From Mesaphorura yosii (lineage: Eukaryota > Arthropoda > Collembola > Poduromorpha > Tullbergiidae), in the NCBI GenBank assembly GCA_009869945.1, contig WIXG01000344.1, positions 17,525 to 81,524 on the forward strand: a stretch of DNA of 64,000 nucleotides. Direction: 5' to 3'. A program made the position numbers and the translations under genes. The first letter of the stretch is position 1; the number at the start of each line of letters is the position of its first letter. Positions 1-14,345 of the stretch are shown here, in pieces. Under the pieces are notes generated by a model that saw only the letters and a program-made list of their open reading frames with translations, made no database searches and was not told where the DNA came from.

Positions 1-1228
1 TTGTGGCAGTAGCATCTTATTTTTGCTTCGTGCGACAAACCACAACGTGACAGTGGCACAGCGGCAGCATTCAGCATTAATTGCAGTAGAGAAGGGAGAT
101 ATGGAGCTGAATGCCCACAAATGAAATGAGGATAGTCCATTTAACTTTCCATCTTTAACTTGCTTAGTTGGTGGTAATGCTAATGCTGATGTGTCCTGAA
201 CACAAGCCGCGTGTGATTGTGCTGTGTGGTGGCTGTGCTTTTTGGTGCTGTGGGGTTTAAAGACAATCATTATTCTTATTCTCCCACTGCCACTGCCGCT
301 GATGTTGATAATTTAACTAAACTACTGCTATAATGTAATGTAATGACAATGAGTAGGTGAGCGGGAGGCATGTGGGATGCGGACGAAGGGATTTGAATTC
401 AATCCCTGTCGCTTATGCGTTTGCATTTGCAGAAGAGCATTGTCCCACAGTAGACAAACTTTACACTTCAGACCATCAGACTTTGCAGTAGCACGAAAGA
501 ATCACGATCACGAAGTGTACAGTTGATTATTTGGACTTTATCTCATGCACGAGTTGTTTCGTACTACTGCAGCCCGCAGCACAGCTGCTCTTTTTATGCT
601 CCTCGTGCGAGTTACCGCTAACTGACATTCATTTTTTCATTATCGTTTATACACATACTATATACTAGAATGTAGTATCAGTATCCGTTTTGCTCTTGAA
701 ATTGGTATTGAAATTTGGATACCGGGTGGCAATGTATAAGGTGTATGAAATTTCAAATGCCAAATTATTCTTCGAATGTGCGCTTACTTGGTTTGTTTTC
801 TGCTAAAATTGAAGTGAAATCTTTTCATTTACGGAGCGTAGTTTGCTGTTTTGCACCGGTGTGACATGCGCTTGTCAAAAAACCATGAATTTGATTTTAA
901 CTTCCTCTCTCGTCAGCGCCCAACCTCATGCTTTAATCGCAAGGAGACAGGGTGGCTTCGAATTTGGGCCGAATTTAAGCATTTTAATTGAGCTACTATC
1001 CAACCTGTGTGCTGTGTGTCCCTGCTCTTCGTATCGTTTAACACCCGGGTGTGATATTTTTGTGGTCTGCCGTTCGTTGTTTGTGGGCAGCAGGGGACAA
1101 ATCTATAATATTACACTTAAATCATTTGCTCGTTGGTCAGTTGATATAAATATATCAGGAGGTGACAGTGACAGCTGACAGCTATGGCTGTGACATCATG
1201 CTCATTATATTCAAAGGCAGAGTATTAA

Positions 1229-1235
1229 TATAAAA
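1229..1235 (+). promoter_or_regulatory. Possible TATA box of the IER-like gene
   Basis: A TATAAAA heptamer lies about 420 bp upstream of the start codon of the IER-like gene. An arthropod-type initiator TCAGTC follows at 1283-1288, but its spacing of about 55 bp is longer than the usual 30 bp, so the pairing is uncertain. The 1-1200 stretch upstream holds no gene I can support. Confidence 0.3.
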
Positions 1236-1649
1236 TGCGAGTGATGGTAGGCTGCGCTTTGGGAAAACGTTGCGTTAACGGATCAGTCAGCTTGTAGACT
1301 TGCAGCCAGAGTCATTTCGGTGTTCGGTCACGGATGAGAATCCCCGACACCAAGAGTTTGACTTTTGGTTTCAGTCTTCAGCACCTAATTTTAATTTTTC
1401 TCGCCTTGTGCTTCATTTCAGAACACCTCGACATCCGAATTTTATACTGAAACTTTCACGCGTTCATTCCTGATTTCAGTACATTGAACCTCAACTCGAA
1501 AAAGAATCGAATTTTGGGTAAGTTGTGCAGTTCAAGAAAAAGTGGTGGAAAATGTATCTGGGAAGTGATTTAAAATCTTCAAACATCTTTTTTATTTTTA
1601 TTTGTGCAGCTCACTGTTTGTGCCGGCTGAAGTTTGCAAAGCATCGAGA

Positions 1650-3104
1650 ATGACCGATGAAGCTGCAAAAGTCATTAATCTCTCGATTTGCAAAATGGCC
1701 GAGTCAAGAGGTACTCGCCGTGGGGGAACAAGCCTGCACAAGCACTTGCTGATCGCCTCAGTTCTAACCAAAGCTCGTTCTGCATACATCGAACACTTGT
1801 ACTTCGGTGATAATGAAGCCACAACGCTGACTCCACTTCCAAGTATTAGTACCTTTTCTGGTCAAAGTCAGTCGTTTGAGATGGGCGACTCGTCTGCCTT
1901 GGGAGAAGACTCCAATATTGCCAACCAACCTGTAATCATTGACTCGTCGTTTTTTGTCGAGGGCGAAATTGACTTGCCCTCCGACATTCTCAACTGCGTC
2001 GAGAAGTTCACAACCATCAACGGCGAAGAAATCCATTTCCTGAGCGGAGAGCAGCAGACTATTGACTCAACTGAATTGGCTCAAAATGCGGGGGAAATGA
2101 TTCTGGCAAATCTTAGCAGTATTGGCAGTTCGTCCACGCAAGCAGGAAACTCTCTCATTTACTTGGGCGCAGAAGTCGAAGTTCACTCCGACTCGAACGG
2201 CACACCATCAAGTAGTTCATCCGCTTCAGTAGAAGCAAAAGTATTGGCTGGACCAATATTGGAACCTAAAGGTATTAAACGAAGACGAGTCTGGAGCTTC
2301 GAGGAAGACCATGAGTATCTGAGTTCGAGCTCCAGCGCGGACGAGAATCAAGAGTACGACGACCACGACGAAGGTTACTCCGAGGAGAAATTCAGCTTTG
2401 AGCAGTTCCTACCGCAAGAGCTCAACGACAAACTCAAAAAGAATGGTATTAGTGTAACCAAAAACTTCACTAAACGAAGACGTTTGTCAAAATCAGCTTC
2501 AGACATCGCCACAGGCAATAATGGCAGGGATGATGGCTTAACCATTTCAAAGATTGAAGACGCGAAGACTTCTCAGTTTTCATCCTCCAATTTCCGGACG
2601 CGCCAAGAAATTGACGACGCTGAGGAGAATGACCACGATGAAGAAGACTTGTTTTTGGACGAGGATGACGTGTGGGGCTCCAAATCACAAAATGAAACCA
2701 ACGACGAGGGCCTATCCAGAAACGACCGCCGTGTTCCTTCAGCGTCATCAGGGTCCAGTGGAAGTGGAAGCGATGAAGAGGCGGACTTGAACGATGGAGG
2801 CTGCGCTATGGAAGTTGACCAAATCACTAGTTTAGTACAATACATTTCATTCAAGCAGCAGCAGCAAACTGGTTCAAGCTCACCGGCCTGTCCGCCTTCG
2901 TCGCCAACTTTGCCCCAGTCAGTGGTAAACTCATTGGCAACTGGTAGCGGTAGCGGCAGTGGCCTTACCCGTTCCGTGTCAACTCCAGATTTATGCAGTG
3001 TTCAAAAATCCAGGGAAAACTCTTCACCTTCAAAGACCAACAATGAGCATCATCACATTTACGGTACTTCTTTTGGGAATCGCGTCCTTTCCGTCAAAGT
3101 TTAA
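1650..3104 (+). CDS. Immediate early response (IER2/IER5) family protein
   Basis: Single coding exon giving a protein of about 484 residues. The N-terminal ~40 residues carry the IER2/IER5 signature: a short helix (AAKVINLSICKMAESR), then TRRGGTSLHKHLLIASVL and KARSAYIEHLY. This matches the SxSLxKxxxSRxxRGGxxLHKxLLVxxVLxxAR block of vertebrate IER proteins. The rest is low-complexity, rich in Ser, Asp and Glu, with basic KRRR patches near residues 210 and 280 that could act as nuclear localisation signals. The start at 1650 is chosen because an in-frame ATG at 1602 lies upstream of a splice acceptor at 1608-1609. The 5' UTR appears to hold an intron (donor GTAAGT at 1518). IER proteins are rapidly induced nuclear regulators that work with PP2A; that role is inferred from the family. 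Confidence 0.8.
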   Translation: MTDEAAKVINLSICKMAESRGTRRGGTSLHKHLLIASVLTKARSAYIEHLYFGDNEATTLTPLPSISTFSGQSQSFEMGDSSALGEDSNIANQPVIIDSSFFVEGEIDLPSDILNCVEKFTTINGEEIHFLSGEQQTIDSTELAQNAGEMILANLSSIGSSSTQAGNSLIYLGAEVEVHSDSNGTPSSSSSASVEAKVLAGPILEPKGIKRRRVWSFEEDHEYLSSSSSADENQEYDDHDEGYSEEKFSFEQFLPQELNDKLKKNGISVTKNFTKRRRLSKSASDIATGNNGRDDGLTISKIEDAKTSQFSSSNFRTRQEIDDAEENDHDEEDLFLDEDDVWGSKSQNETNDEGLSRNDRRVPSASSGSSGSGSDEEADLNDGGCAMEVDQITSLVQYISFKQQQQTGSSSPACPPSSPTLPQSVVNSLATGSGSGSGLTRSVSTPDLCSVQKSRENSSPSKTNNEHHHIYGTSFGNRVLSVKV

Positions 3105-5622
3105 TTAGCAATAAGTCCCCTATTCCTACTCTTACAGTCCGTGATCCTGTCGCAATTTGTTACAGAAGTTGTCGAATTCCTATATCTGTATCTCGTTCAC
3201 TGAATTAATTATGTTATTGTTACCTTTTGATTATCTACACGCTAAGTTCTCAGTTTTCAGAAATCCAAAGTCATACCCAACTGTATTTATTTTTACTTTA
3301 AAATAATTTAGTCGATGATGCAGTGCAGAGTGCAGTCCGATTTTCCAGTGGATTGAATTCCTGTTCCTTCTGCATTTTGTAATACAAAATATATACTTTC
3401 GTTTATATTCTTTATCTTCTGTCTCTCTTCCTGGTTTTAGAGAATGACTTGTGACTTTTGTATGACTGGTGTATGAAATGTGAACTAGAAACTGACTTAT
3501 TCGCAAAATCGTACCTAACAAAAATGCAACTTTTCGGCTGGGGAATTTGAAGGCCTTATCACATGCCATATTCGTCTGATTCGTGGGTTAAGGTAAAGCA
3601 AGGTACCTAAGTTGAGAAAATTGAATTCAAAGGGTTACATGCAGCCAATATTTTGTCAAAGCAATGAACGTCTAGCAGACCATGCGAATAATTTTGTAAA
3701 TTAAGTAATTAGTCAGTATTTAATTCTGGTTGCCTGTCCAGACTCTTGTACTTCGTCTTGAAACAAGTACTGATTAATGATGGCACTGTGTGATTGAACT
3801 GGTTGTGTCTTGCGTTAGAATGAGATAGGTATAGTATTAATTACTCTACTCTACTCTACTGCATCGTACTTTAATTACTCGTGTACTGTCGTGTGCCTTT
3901 AAATTGGTGTATTTTAAACGAATCGATGAGAGAAGAGAAAGAAATGGTTTCTTAATAGGAATTACAGGGTGCGTAAAGTAAATAACGTTACTTTCCTTGA
4001 CGCCTGTCAACCCTCACAAATGCAAAGGCAAATTCTCTGCAATCTCCTTTAACAAAAGTTGGTCGAGTGCAGTTAAAGTCAGGGATATTCGTGTTTAGTA
4101 ACTTTATTTAATGTCATGTGCCTTTGACCTTACTCGAACGGATGATACGGTTGATATTTCTGACATTAATTCCTGTTCTTTTCTTTCCTGTCTTGGTTTA
4201 GCAATTGAAACCAAAAACTCATATTTTACTTACCTTAAGTAGTCTGTAATGTGCATATATTCAATTAATTAGCCATTAGCGCAGTTAGTTAGTAAATGCG
4301 ACGTTACAGCAGAAAAAAGGTTTGTTTTGTTTCAGACTTTTACAATTTCAAAATATATCATCAGATGTCTATCTATATTCTATATTTATGACTGTTTGAG
4401 CAAAGGCCAATTTTCTAAAATTGTGCGACAAGAATTTGCAAAATTGACAACAGCTGAAAATATCAATAAAAATTTACAAAATATTATTGTTGCGTCGTGC
4501 CTCTTGCATACAATTCTTTTATGTTGGCTTCATTTATGTTGCGATTGTGTCCGCTGTCCAGAATTATTTATCAATTCAATACATCATTTACACGAAGAAA
4601 ATGCAAGGAATAATTCACAAATTTGCTCAGATCACAAAAGAAGTTGAATTTATTTTAACTCATCGTGTCTCCTCAACTCACCGTAATTAATCAACTCGCG
4701 AACAGCGAATCAATGCATAGTACCATTTAAAACAATTGCCCAAGGTTTTGAAAAACTTTAACCTCGAAAATAATATCTTTCATTCGACGACGCTCTCGCT
4801 TTCACTAAAGTTAGAACTAGAAATGGCTCTAATCCGAAAATATGTGACAGACATTAACAATTTTAGCCGAGTGTTTTAATTTCCGTGAAACGCGCGTTTG
4901 ACCTTTGACGTTTGAACTAATTAATTCTTAATTAATTAATTTTACTTTTCAAGTCTTGCGAGAGTGTAGTCGACTACGTGCTGGTAGGATTTACGGGTTA
5001 CGCTTGATTGACTTCCAAAACTAGCTAGTAAAGTTTGGGCTAAAATTGTTATTTAAAAAGATTGTAATATTGAATGAATGGATGTTGGGACCGTAAATGT
5101 AAATCGGTTAGTTCGTTGGTGTTGGTGAGATTGTACAAAAAGAGAACGAGTGCTAGGTAAAGTTTGCAATTTCTGTGAGGAGTGTGGATGTGGAAACTTC
5201 GGGTTCGGTGTTCTCATTCGCGGAAATCTTCTTTACTGCGGTGTCCTGTGCATTTCGACTCCTAGTTTATCGCAGCGAAGTCCTTAACTTTAACTGTACA
5301 ATATTTCAATTACAGTACTTATAATAATTTACACTTTACACAAATCTGCAAACCTACAATTTGCGTTACGAGTTCATCAGGTTGCTAGAACTAGAGTGGT
5401 GAAAGAAAATGAACCCAAAACAAGAATGCAATAAAACCGTAGCGTCGCCGCTGGCCTTTAAATTAATGGATAAACAGACCCGACCATGACGAGGCTTACG
5501 ATCTAAAACTCGTGAGTAAAAAATCATGTTGAAACCAGGACATTGTTGCTGCTAGTTAATGTGTATTAAGAATCCGAGTCAATGAAAAAGTGGAACTTAA
5601 TGGTATGCATATCCTAAGCCTA
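3105..5622. other. Non-coding stretch between IER-like gene and Rab14
   Basis: This holds the 3' flanks of two convergent genes. It is AT-rich, and the short open frames lack family similarity or codon structure. A short CTACT repeat lies at 3841-3860. Confidence 0.5.
3841..3860. repeat. CTACT pentanucleotide microsatellite
   Basis: About four tandem copies of a CTACT unit in the AT-rich 3' flank of the IER-like gene. Confidence 0.6.
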
Positions 5623-8997
<3,375 letters not shown>

Positions 8998-9904
8998 TTA
9001 GTTGTTGAGCTGGACAGTGCGAAGATATTTCTTTCCTGAAGGCACATCAACTTGATCAACCCCTTGAGGGAAATGCTTTTTAACTTCCTCGTCGGACAAG
9101 ACCGGCAATACCATGCATCGGGTTCCAGGCTAGAATTGTAAAGCAAAACAAAGATTTTAGGATTCCGACTTGCGCCTTTGAAAGTGATAAAATGAAAACG
9201 GATACCTTCCAATCAGCAGGCGTAGCCACCTTTGTAGTCATTGTCAACTGAAGTGAATCGACAACTCGCAGAATTTCGTCGAAACTGCGTCCAGTTGTGG
9301 CTGGATACAAAATGCTAGCCTTGAGTTTCTTCTCCGGTCCAATAAAGAAAGCAGCACGGCACGTCAATGGAAGTCCTGTAGCGTCTTTCTCATCCGGATC
9401 CAGCATTCCAAATAATGTGGCCAAGTCACGACTCGGATCCGCAATAATTGGGTACGGAAATTGGTTGTTCCCGAGTGCAGAGTACGATTTGATGTCCTAA
9501 ACGAAGCAAACAATTCTTGTAAAATATTCTGAGTCATCTGAATACACTTTTAATGGAACTTGTCACTTGTGGAGTCGAACCTCAATCCATCCTTTATGGC
9601 TTTCCACAGAATCACAGGACAGCGCGATCAGCTTCACGCCTCGTTCAGCAAATTTCGGCATTAAATTAGCAGCACGGCCAAGTTCGGTGGTGCACACTGG
9701 AGTGTAATCAGCAGGATGAGAAAACAGTACGGCCCATCTAACATAATAGCAGAACGCAGAGGTTAAGCTTGAAGTACTACAGCACAGTAGAAATTTTTGT
9801 CAAGCCAGAACTTACGAATCTCCAACCCATTCATGAAAATCAATTTCACCAATGGTTGTCTTAGCCTTGAAGTTCGGGAAAATGTCACCCAGTCGAAGAG
9901 CCAT
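8998..9904 (-). CDS. Prdx6: 1-Cys peroxiredoxin (peroxiredoxin-6)
   Basis: Four exons on the minus strand: 9816-9904, 9581-9737, 9206-9496 and 8998-9129. They join in frame to 222 residues (human PRDX6 has 224). The peroxidatic cysteine sits at about residue 45 in PVCTTE, the motif of the 1-Cys class. Downstream are ALSCDS, the conserved [19 protein letters not shown] block and [18 protein letters not shown], followed by the C-terminal PGTRCMV and LSDEE motifs. The enzyme reduces H2O2 and phospholipid hydroperoxides; vertebrate members also have phospholipase A2 activity, which I cannot assess here. A splice acceptor at about 9931 and a matching GTAAGT donor near 10716 suggest a non-coding first exon. 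Confidence 0.96.
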
Positions 9905-11124
9905 ACTTCAATCGTTTCAAATACTGATTTCCTGAAAGATTATAGAACAGAAATAGAGCTCAACACTTGACAATTGACCGACAAAAGCTGCGCACGACTG
10001 ATTAGACTCAAGAAGTATGAAGAGAGGATTTAATAGAGTTGTGAGTCACATAACGTCGCATTGACACAATGGCCCAATTATCCACTTTCATAGCAAAGCT
10101 GGTTCTTTTCATGTGTCACAAGCTAAGGACTTGTAAGTAAAATCTTTCTTGTCTATGCTTCTGGAAACCACCCACTTTAATTCTTGTCAGCAAGATGATT
10201 GCTAGCGTTAAAGGAGGTTCGCGATAGGATTGACTTGTGTACGTGGTTCTTTGCTTCGGATTCAGGGCTCAGGGTTTCCGCCTACTACAACTCCCATTTA
10301 AACTCAACTACGAAATGATTAAACTCTCTCGTTGGCGACAATTAGCCCTATTTACAAAATGATCATTTCCATTTCCTCCTTTTTGTCGCTTAACGCACTT
10401 GACTGATTTGACCTTTCATGCCTTCCGCACAAGAGATGAGACTTCCCACGCTCTTTCATTGGTGACAATGACAAAATTTGAAGCGACGTCATATGTGTGG
10501 TTTCACGAATATCTTATCTTAACCTTCTGAATGTCATTGTCATTGCCTCACAATCAACGAATCAACCTGTTATGGGTTGGACACCATCACTGTCAGGCGG
10601 CCACGGTCGTCCTTCTTCTTATGACATCAATATCATAAGCTGATACGTCAGGCGAATAACAATGCCGAAACGTTGAGTTCGACTTCAAAGCATACAATTA
10701 CTGACTTACTTACTTTCAGCTATTCCAGTCCAGTAGTGGATTATTTGTAGAGCTGAAACTAATTCGGCAACAATGACGATGAAATACTGACGAGCGAGTA
10801 GTGAGCACCAGCACAGCACCGTTTAACTACAACTACAACTTAATCAGCGTTCCAAAAATGTTTATTTACAAGAAACTGCAAAGGTAAGACACTTTCACAA
10901 CTTTGAATGCCGGCTCCTCTTGCTCTGAAACGTGCTCAAATGCAAGAGTTCAATTACGCTGGAGAGCCGCGTGGTTTAAACCCTTCAGAATCAGTGATCT
11001 CCAACAAAATCTCAAAGATCAAGCGTAAAAGATTGAAATTAAGGTCAACCGTGTGACGTGTTGACTTGAATTACTTAACCACTGACGAGTTAATTAGTGG
11101 GAATATCATTCTAATCACCTAATC
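9905..11124. other. Divergent intergenic region, Prdx6 / PTPA
   Basis: About 1.2 kb separates the start codons of peroxiredoxin-6 (-) and PTPA (+). It probably holds both promoters and a peroxiredoxin 5' UTR exon near 10716-10800. No open frame of interest is present. Confidence 0.5.
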
Positions 11125-12549
11125 ATGGTGTTCATGGCTGAGCTCGGTAAGTAGTAATTAAAGTTGAATGCAGCAGTCATATTCTAGGTGTACGTTTTGT
11201 AAACGAATTGACGAATAATTTAATCTTGGAAATAATTTCGCAGCGTCAGATCATAAATACGAGAAGCCCAAGCGTGAGATACTCTCTCCAGATGATTTGG
11301 TAAAGTGGCCCGTTTCGGAAGCGTACAATGTAAGTAGTAGCTTAGTTTGCATTTTAAATGTAATGTTCATAAGCTTGACATTTGACAAGGTATTAACGTA
11401 ACGTTGATTTGGAATTTGGTTCTACAGGAGTACATTGAGTTCATCCTGAAGCTAAATACGGCAGTAATGGGCAAGAAGTTATCTTACGCTGTCACACCGT
11501 CACAGAATCTAACAGCTATTATTGGAGTCATATCTAAGCTAAGTGAATGGGTCGACCAAATTCCACCGATTGACCAGCCCCAGCGATTTGGGAACAAAGC
11601 ATTTAAGACATGGTTTACAAAGGTCACGGACAATGTGCTGGAGTTGCTGCAGTCGGTTCTCGATCCGCGATATCATCCAGCATTAGAAGAAATCACATCT
11701 TACTTAATCGACTCTTTTGGAAACTCTACAAGAATTGACTACGGCTCTGGTCACGAGATGAATTTCGTGTTGTTCATGTACTGCCTGTTTCGAGTGAAGA
11801 TTCTGGATTGGTCAAATCAAAATGATCAAATTGGGAGTGTACTTAAACTCTTCGATTCCTACATAACTCTTGCAAGGAAATTGCAACTCACGTATAGAAT
11901 GGAGCCTGCAGGAAGTCATGGTGAGTGCCAGAGGGTTTAATTTGAATCGCTCCGTTTCTTTGTCTTTCTCATTATTTAATTAATTTGACGAACTTCATAG
12001 GTGCTTGGAGTTTGGATGATTATCAATTTATTCCATTTATTTGGGGAAGTGCACAGCTGATGAGTAAGTTAGCGGCAATTTATATGTAATTTCTTGTATA
12101 GTTGAAAGAGCACATTATGGTTCTGAATTGTAGGAAATGGACAACTTGAGCCGAATAATATGACTGATGTGAAAGTCGTAAATGAAGCGAAATCAGAATT
12201 CATGTTCTTCGGTTGCATTGACTACATTCTCCAGGTAAAGACAGGCCCCTTTCATGAGCATTCAACCCAGCTCTGGAACATTAGCGGTGTGGAGAGTTGG
12301 ACAAAAGTTAATACTGGATTGGTCAAAATGTACAAGGCGGAAATCCTAGCCAAGTACCCCATAATTCAGCACGTGGTGTTTGGTTCACTCCTCAGTATTA
12401 AGAAAATGGACACGGCAGGAAGAGTTCCACAAGTTGGCGCATTTTGTGTTTCCCCAGCCATGAAACCCCCTCCATTGTTTACTCCACAAAGTCCAGCAGC
12501 CACACTCCCTGCAGAGAGTGCCAAGCACGAGGGGAGTGGCGAAAGTTAG
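11125..12549 (+). CDS. Serine/threonine phosphatase 2A activator (PTPA)
   Basis: Five exons: 11125-11146, 11244-11329, 11428-11920, 12001-12063 and 12134-12549. They join in frame to 359 residues. Family blocks in order are KWPVSEAYNEYIEFILKLN, LSEWVDQIPP, FGNKAFKTWF, YGSGHEMNF, GAWSLDDYQFIPFIWGSAQL and the C-terminal KYPIIQHVVFGSLL. PTPA is a peptidyl-prolyl isomerase-like chaperone that loads metal into and activates the PP2A catalytic subunit. The protein continues about 45 residues past the usual end with a Pro/Ala/Ser-rich tail. A polyadenylation signal follows at 12682. Confidence 0.96.
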
Positions 12550-12681
12550 TCGTGTGCGAATACTGATCCAAGTTAACTTCATTCTATATTTTCTAAGTTG
12601 TATTAACTTATTATATACTACGTAGTTGGTATTGGCCACTGTAATCCCGGCGCTATTATTTTCATGGTTCTCATCCTGTTG

Positions 12682-12687
12682 AATAAA
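12682..12687 (+). terminator. Polyadenylation signal, PTPA
   Basis: Canonical AATAAA about 130 bp after the PTPA stop codon. Confidence 0.6.
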
Positions 12688-12879
12688 CTAGAGCAAGATC
12701 AAGACTGCAAGATTTATGTTCGCCAATATACGTAGTACACGAGAAGTGTAAAAATGGCCTTCCTTAATCAAAAACGTGAATCATGCATTTATTGTCAAGG
12801 TTCATTAAGGATAAGAGCGAGGATCTTGGAAAATGGAGATAAAAAAATTAAGGTAATTAAAAACCGTAAATTCGATGTT

Positions 12880-14345
12880 TGTTTACAATTTTATCATCCG
12901 AAAATAACCTGCCGAACGGATTGTTCCGCTTCTTCATCCATGTTCAGTGTTCGCAACTCTGAACTTTGCGAAAAACTTCATCTCGAAAGCAGTGATCATC
13001 TTAAAATTGACACCTTCCTCTTCCATGGCTTCCATCTCGCAATGAGCAATGCTCATTGAGTCCACATCGTCGTATTGCGCAAAGGGAATATCGATGGCAC
13101 CGGATTCCACTGTGGCGTTTCTTCTTTGAAATCATCCAGTGGTTTGGTCAACAAAACACAGGTGGAATGTGACTTTAGAAGGTATTTGGCGCTCAGAGAT
13201 CAGTCCTTGACAAATAAGTTTCTCCATCAGATCTTCGGAAAGGTATTTCGCCTACGACCAAATGTCCATTTCACTGTGAAGTCCATCACCCCAAAAACCT
13301 TCCTACTGAGATCCTACGACCCGTGCTATTTCGCGAACGGTCTCGCTGCACTGTCCCTTCACACATTCTTCAGCCAAATCCAATCGTAATGACGATAAAT
13401 AAAATGCTTGAGGTTACGAATTGTCATACCCTCCTTCTGTAAAAAAAATAGAAAACTCCAATGGTCGACGCCCGAACTATAATGATGTGAGAAATGGAAC
13501 CACTCTAGGCTTATCTTTACCCCAAATCCAAATCCTTAGGCACGGTTTATGGCTCTTCCTTTGACTCCCCCCGAGGCCGGGAAATTGCAAGTTGACCGAG
13601 GAGTCTTTTGAAGCCGGCACGAGTCAAGACGGTAATTCCGCTTGGTTTGTGGAGTCTAATGGCAATCTTCGACAGCAACTTCTTTTCTGCGATACCCTTG
13701 AAGCCAGTTGTCCGTTCAATTGTCCGAACAATTTTCGCAGCAACAAGTGCTCCACAAATCAGTCGAACCTCTTGAAGACAGTGGTCGCGCAGGATCGCAT
13801 ATGCATTGTAGACTGTGTCAAACCTGCGTTTGAGTCCAAGGCCAACGCACTGGAAAGCACTTTCTGAGTGCACATTCGTATTTTCCACCACCTGCCACTC
13901 TGGGATAAAAACAGGGATCGAGTTCGTCGGCCCATTTGGTGCTGTCCAAAAAGAATTTGTCCTTGACCGGGAATTCAAGAATGGTCAGGTCTGAAGGTTC
14001 TGAAGCTCCTTCGCGCACTCCCGCAGCTTCAGGTACCCCTCCAAGGCTGGTCGGTTATTGGCTTTGCCGTATTTCTCGTTTTTACAAATTACTTCGATTC
14101 CGAACTCAGCTTTCACTTGATGCGCTCTCTTGCCAGAGATTTTCGTCTTATTGATGCCAAGGGCACGAGCTTCCGGCGTCACCGACGTAATCCATATGCG
14201 TGAATTGGACAGTAGTAGAAATGAGACAGACTTGACAAATGTCAACTCACACGCCCTGTCTGTTCGCCACGATAAAAGACCGGTCTTTAAGATGGGCATA
14301 CTTCGGCATTTGAGTGAACACTTGGCAGTCTAATGGATAATTACG
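12880..14345 (-). pseudogene. Decayed Y-family DNA polymerase (iota/eta-like)
   Basis: Read on the minus strand, pieces in shifting frames follow the order of a Y-family translesion polymerase. Near 14345 is VIIHLDC, like the palm start VILHIDLDC. Next come EARALGI (14130-14170), KYGKANN, and FPVKDKFFLDS (13930-13970), where active polymerases have a DE acidic pair. Around 13600-13790 is ICGALVAAKIVRTIERTTGF followed by KKLLSKIAIRLHKPSG, matching the helix-hairpin region (IAAEMR, SNKLLAKL, KPN). Between 13400 and 12880 a further frame resembles the little-finger domain but has at least four stop codons. Stops, frameshifts and the changed catalytic acid mark it as dead. It shows no clear introns over about 1.4 kb, so it may be a processed copy. 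Confidence 0.72.

Noticed and set aside
1764-2854. Several antisense and alternate-frame open frames within the IER-like exon
   Set aside because: Shadows of the coding exon with no independent support.
4327-4690. Pair of overlapping open frames with hydrophobic stretches after the IER-like gene
   Set aside because: AT-driven composition without motifs; more likely 3' flank.
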